Below, piece by piece: positions 62,720 to 64,000 of a stretch of 64,000 bases of DNA (positions are counted from its first letter, which is position 1; each line of letters begins with the position of its first letter). The stretch is taken from positions 5,704,001-5,768,000 of the forward strand of contig JAKSXM010000132.1 of assembly GCA_022575985.1 (NCBI GenBank). The letters run 5' to 3'. Under the pieces are notes generated by a model. That model worked only from the letters and a program-made list of their open reading frames with translations. It did not search any database and had not been told where the DNA came from. A program made the translations under genes and the position numbers. This DNA is from Anagrus nilaparvatae. Its lineage: Eukaryota; Arthropoda; Insecta; Hymenoptera; Mymaridae.

Positions 62720-64000
62720 CTGTAAATTTAATTTAAATATTAATTAAATTTTTTGTACATTAAATTGTAAAAAATAATTTTGTTTCTGAAAAAATTATAT
62801 AGAATTTTTCTATACTTATCTCATGCTTATAGCGTTATAATAAATAATGATGAGAAAAATGATAGTGTGTTACATGCATTTAAAATAAGTTTTTAAACTA
62901 TTATATAATTTGTTTTATTTTTTATATTTACAGTGTCGAAAAGTACTAAATTTGTGAAAAATTTAATGAAAAATGTATTTAAAGTATTGATTCTGATATT
63001 AATTATTGTTTTAAACTATTTTAAAAAGAAATCCATGAAATAATTTCTAATCTAGTAAACTACACTTACCACAATAATAATACTTAATCCTAGGTAAACC
63101 TAAGTACAAAAAAAAAATGAATTTATTTAGTTTTGTCTAAAACAATAAATAAAAAATTTCAATTTTAATTCTTCATTAATATGTCAAAAAAAATTTATTA
63201 AATTTTGCATACAATAACATATATTTATTACATTTATTATATTTTATAACATCAATTGCATTTTTAAGACTAGATTATTTTATTTATAATCTGATATTTT
63301 GGTTTATTTAAGTCATTACAAAATAATCGTACAATGCTAAATTTAAATCTTAAAATATTTTTCTTACTAAATTTTACAAATTGAAACAAATTAAATTTTT
63401 ACCATGATATTTATTGAGACAAAATTAAAAATAAACTGCAATATTATTGTACTATTAAAAATATTTCTAAAATTTAATTTACACATACATGATAAACACA
63501 ATTATATAAAGCAAAAATACACAAAAGTCACTGTTTAATGTAAAATTGTACTATAATTCATTACGACTTAACATTTTATCGTCAAAAAGTATCATCTTAT
63601 TTTATCTTATTTACTATATGACTTTAATTACAGTTAATATCAATTAAGTATATACTCTAGTTTTTATTAACATTTTTTATCTATCGTTAAATGATTATTT
63701 ATAAAAATTATTTCTTATTTAGTCAAAATAAAGATTTTTTAGTTTTTAAAATACGTTAAATTCTTAACTCGTTTATTTTTTATTTGGTTTTCTATCCATG
63801 AACTAATCATTTGACTAATATATTATACCTGAAAATATTATATTAAGCAGTGACTGAATATTTCAAAATGAAAAAATACATTTAAGTTTCTAAATTACAT
63901 CAATATCACAAACATTTATAAATATATGATACATACATCTATTATTCTTAATAATAAAAGCAAAAATAATAAATGACTGATATTCTTTGGGACATAGATA
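62720..64000. other. AT-rich intron/spacer to window end
   Basis: No exon-like composition, no recognised repeat; presumed intron of the gene ending at 62652. Confidence 0.35.

Overview
The window is a strongly AT-rich stretch of an arthropod, most likely insect, nuclear genome. Genes have short spliceosomal introns with GT-AG borders, typical metazoan housekeeping products, long AT-rich spacers and many transposon relics. I cannot fix the species from sequence alone. A MATH-BTB gene, an ensconsin/MAP7 homologue, and copia and Helitron relics fit insects such as wasps or hemipterans. No rRNA, tRNA, CRISPR or bacterial-type operon was seen.

The left part (1-20 kb) is gene-dense. In order it holds a 5'-partial-window IntS5 (Integrator subunit, minus), proteasome alpha-3 (minus), PLK4/SAK centriole kinase (minus, ten exons), a SERHL/kraken-type serine hydrolase (minus), ARPC1 of the Arp2/3 complex (minus), an intronless MATH-BTB gene (plus), a short Ashwin homologue (minus) and PIGL of GPI-anchor synthesis (plus). 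ARPC1/MATH-BTB and Ashwin/PIGL are divergent pairs that may share promoter regions.

From 20.6 kb to about 55.6 kb lies what I read as one long minus-strand gene, an ensconsin/MAP7 microtubule-associated protein. The core exons run 20.6-28.1 kb. Two candidate alternative first exons sit at 37.8-38.0 kb and 55.6 kb, and both end in the phase the core needs. The large introns are a transposon graveyard. They hold a PIF/Harbinger-like element (39.6-40.7 kb), a Helitron-like element (41.8-46.7 kb) and copia and non-LTR reverse-transcriptase remnants (47.7-49.5 kb). The Helitron-like element carries a roughly 320-bp higher-order tandem array and a Pif1-type helicase tail that is split by a foldback element with further nested palindromes.

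The right end (56.9-64 kb) carries cytosolic acetoacetyl-CoA thiolase (plus), LSM10 (minus) with a complete NT5DC1 gene inside its second intron on the same strand, and one terminal exon of an unidentified protein ending in a PDZ-ligand motif. The known genes serve separate cell functions (RNA 3'-end processing, proteolysis, centriole duplication, actin nucleation, GPI anchors, sterol precursors, microtubules). I see no operon-like functional system. The most unusual structures are the nested Helitron composite, the same-strand gene-in-intron at LSM10/NT5DC1 and the phase-1 modular 5' region of ensconsin.
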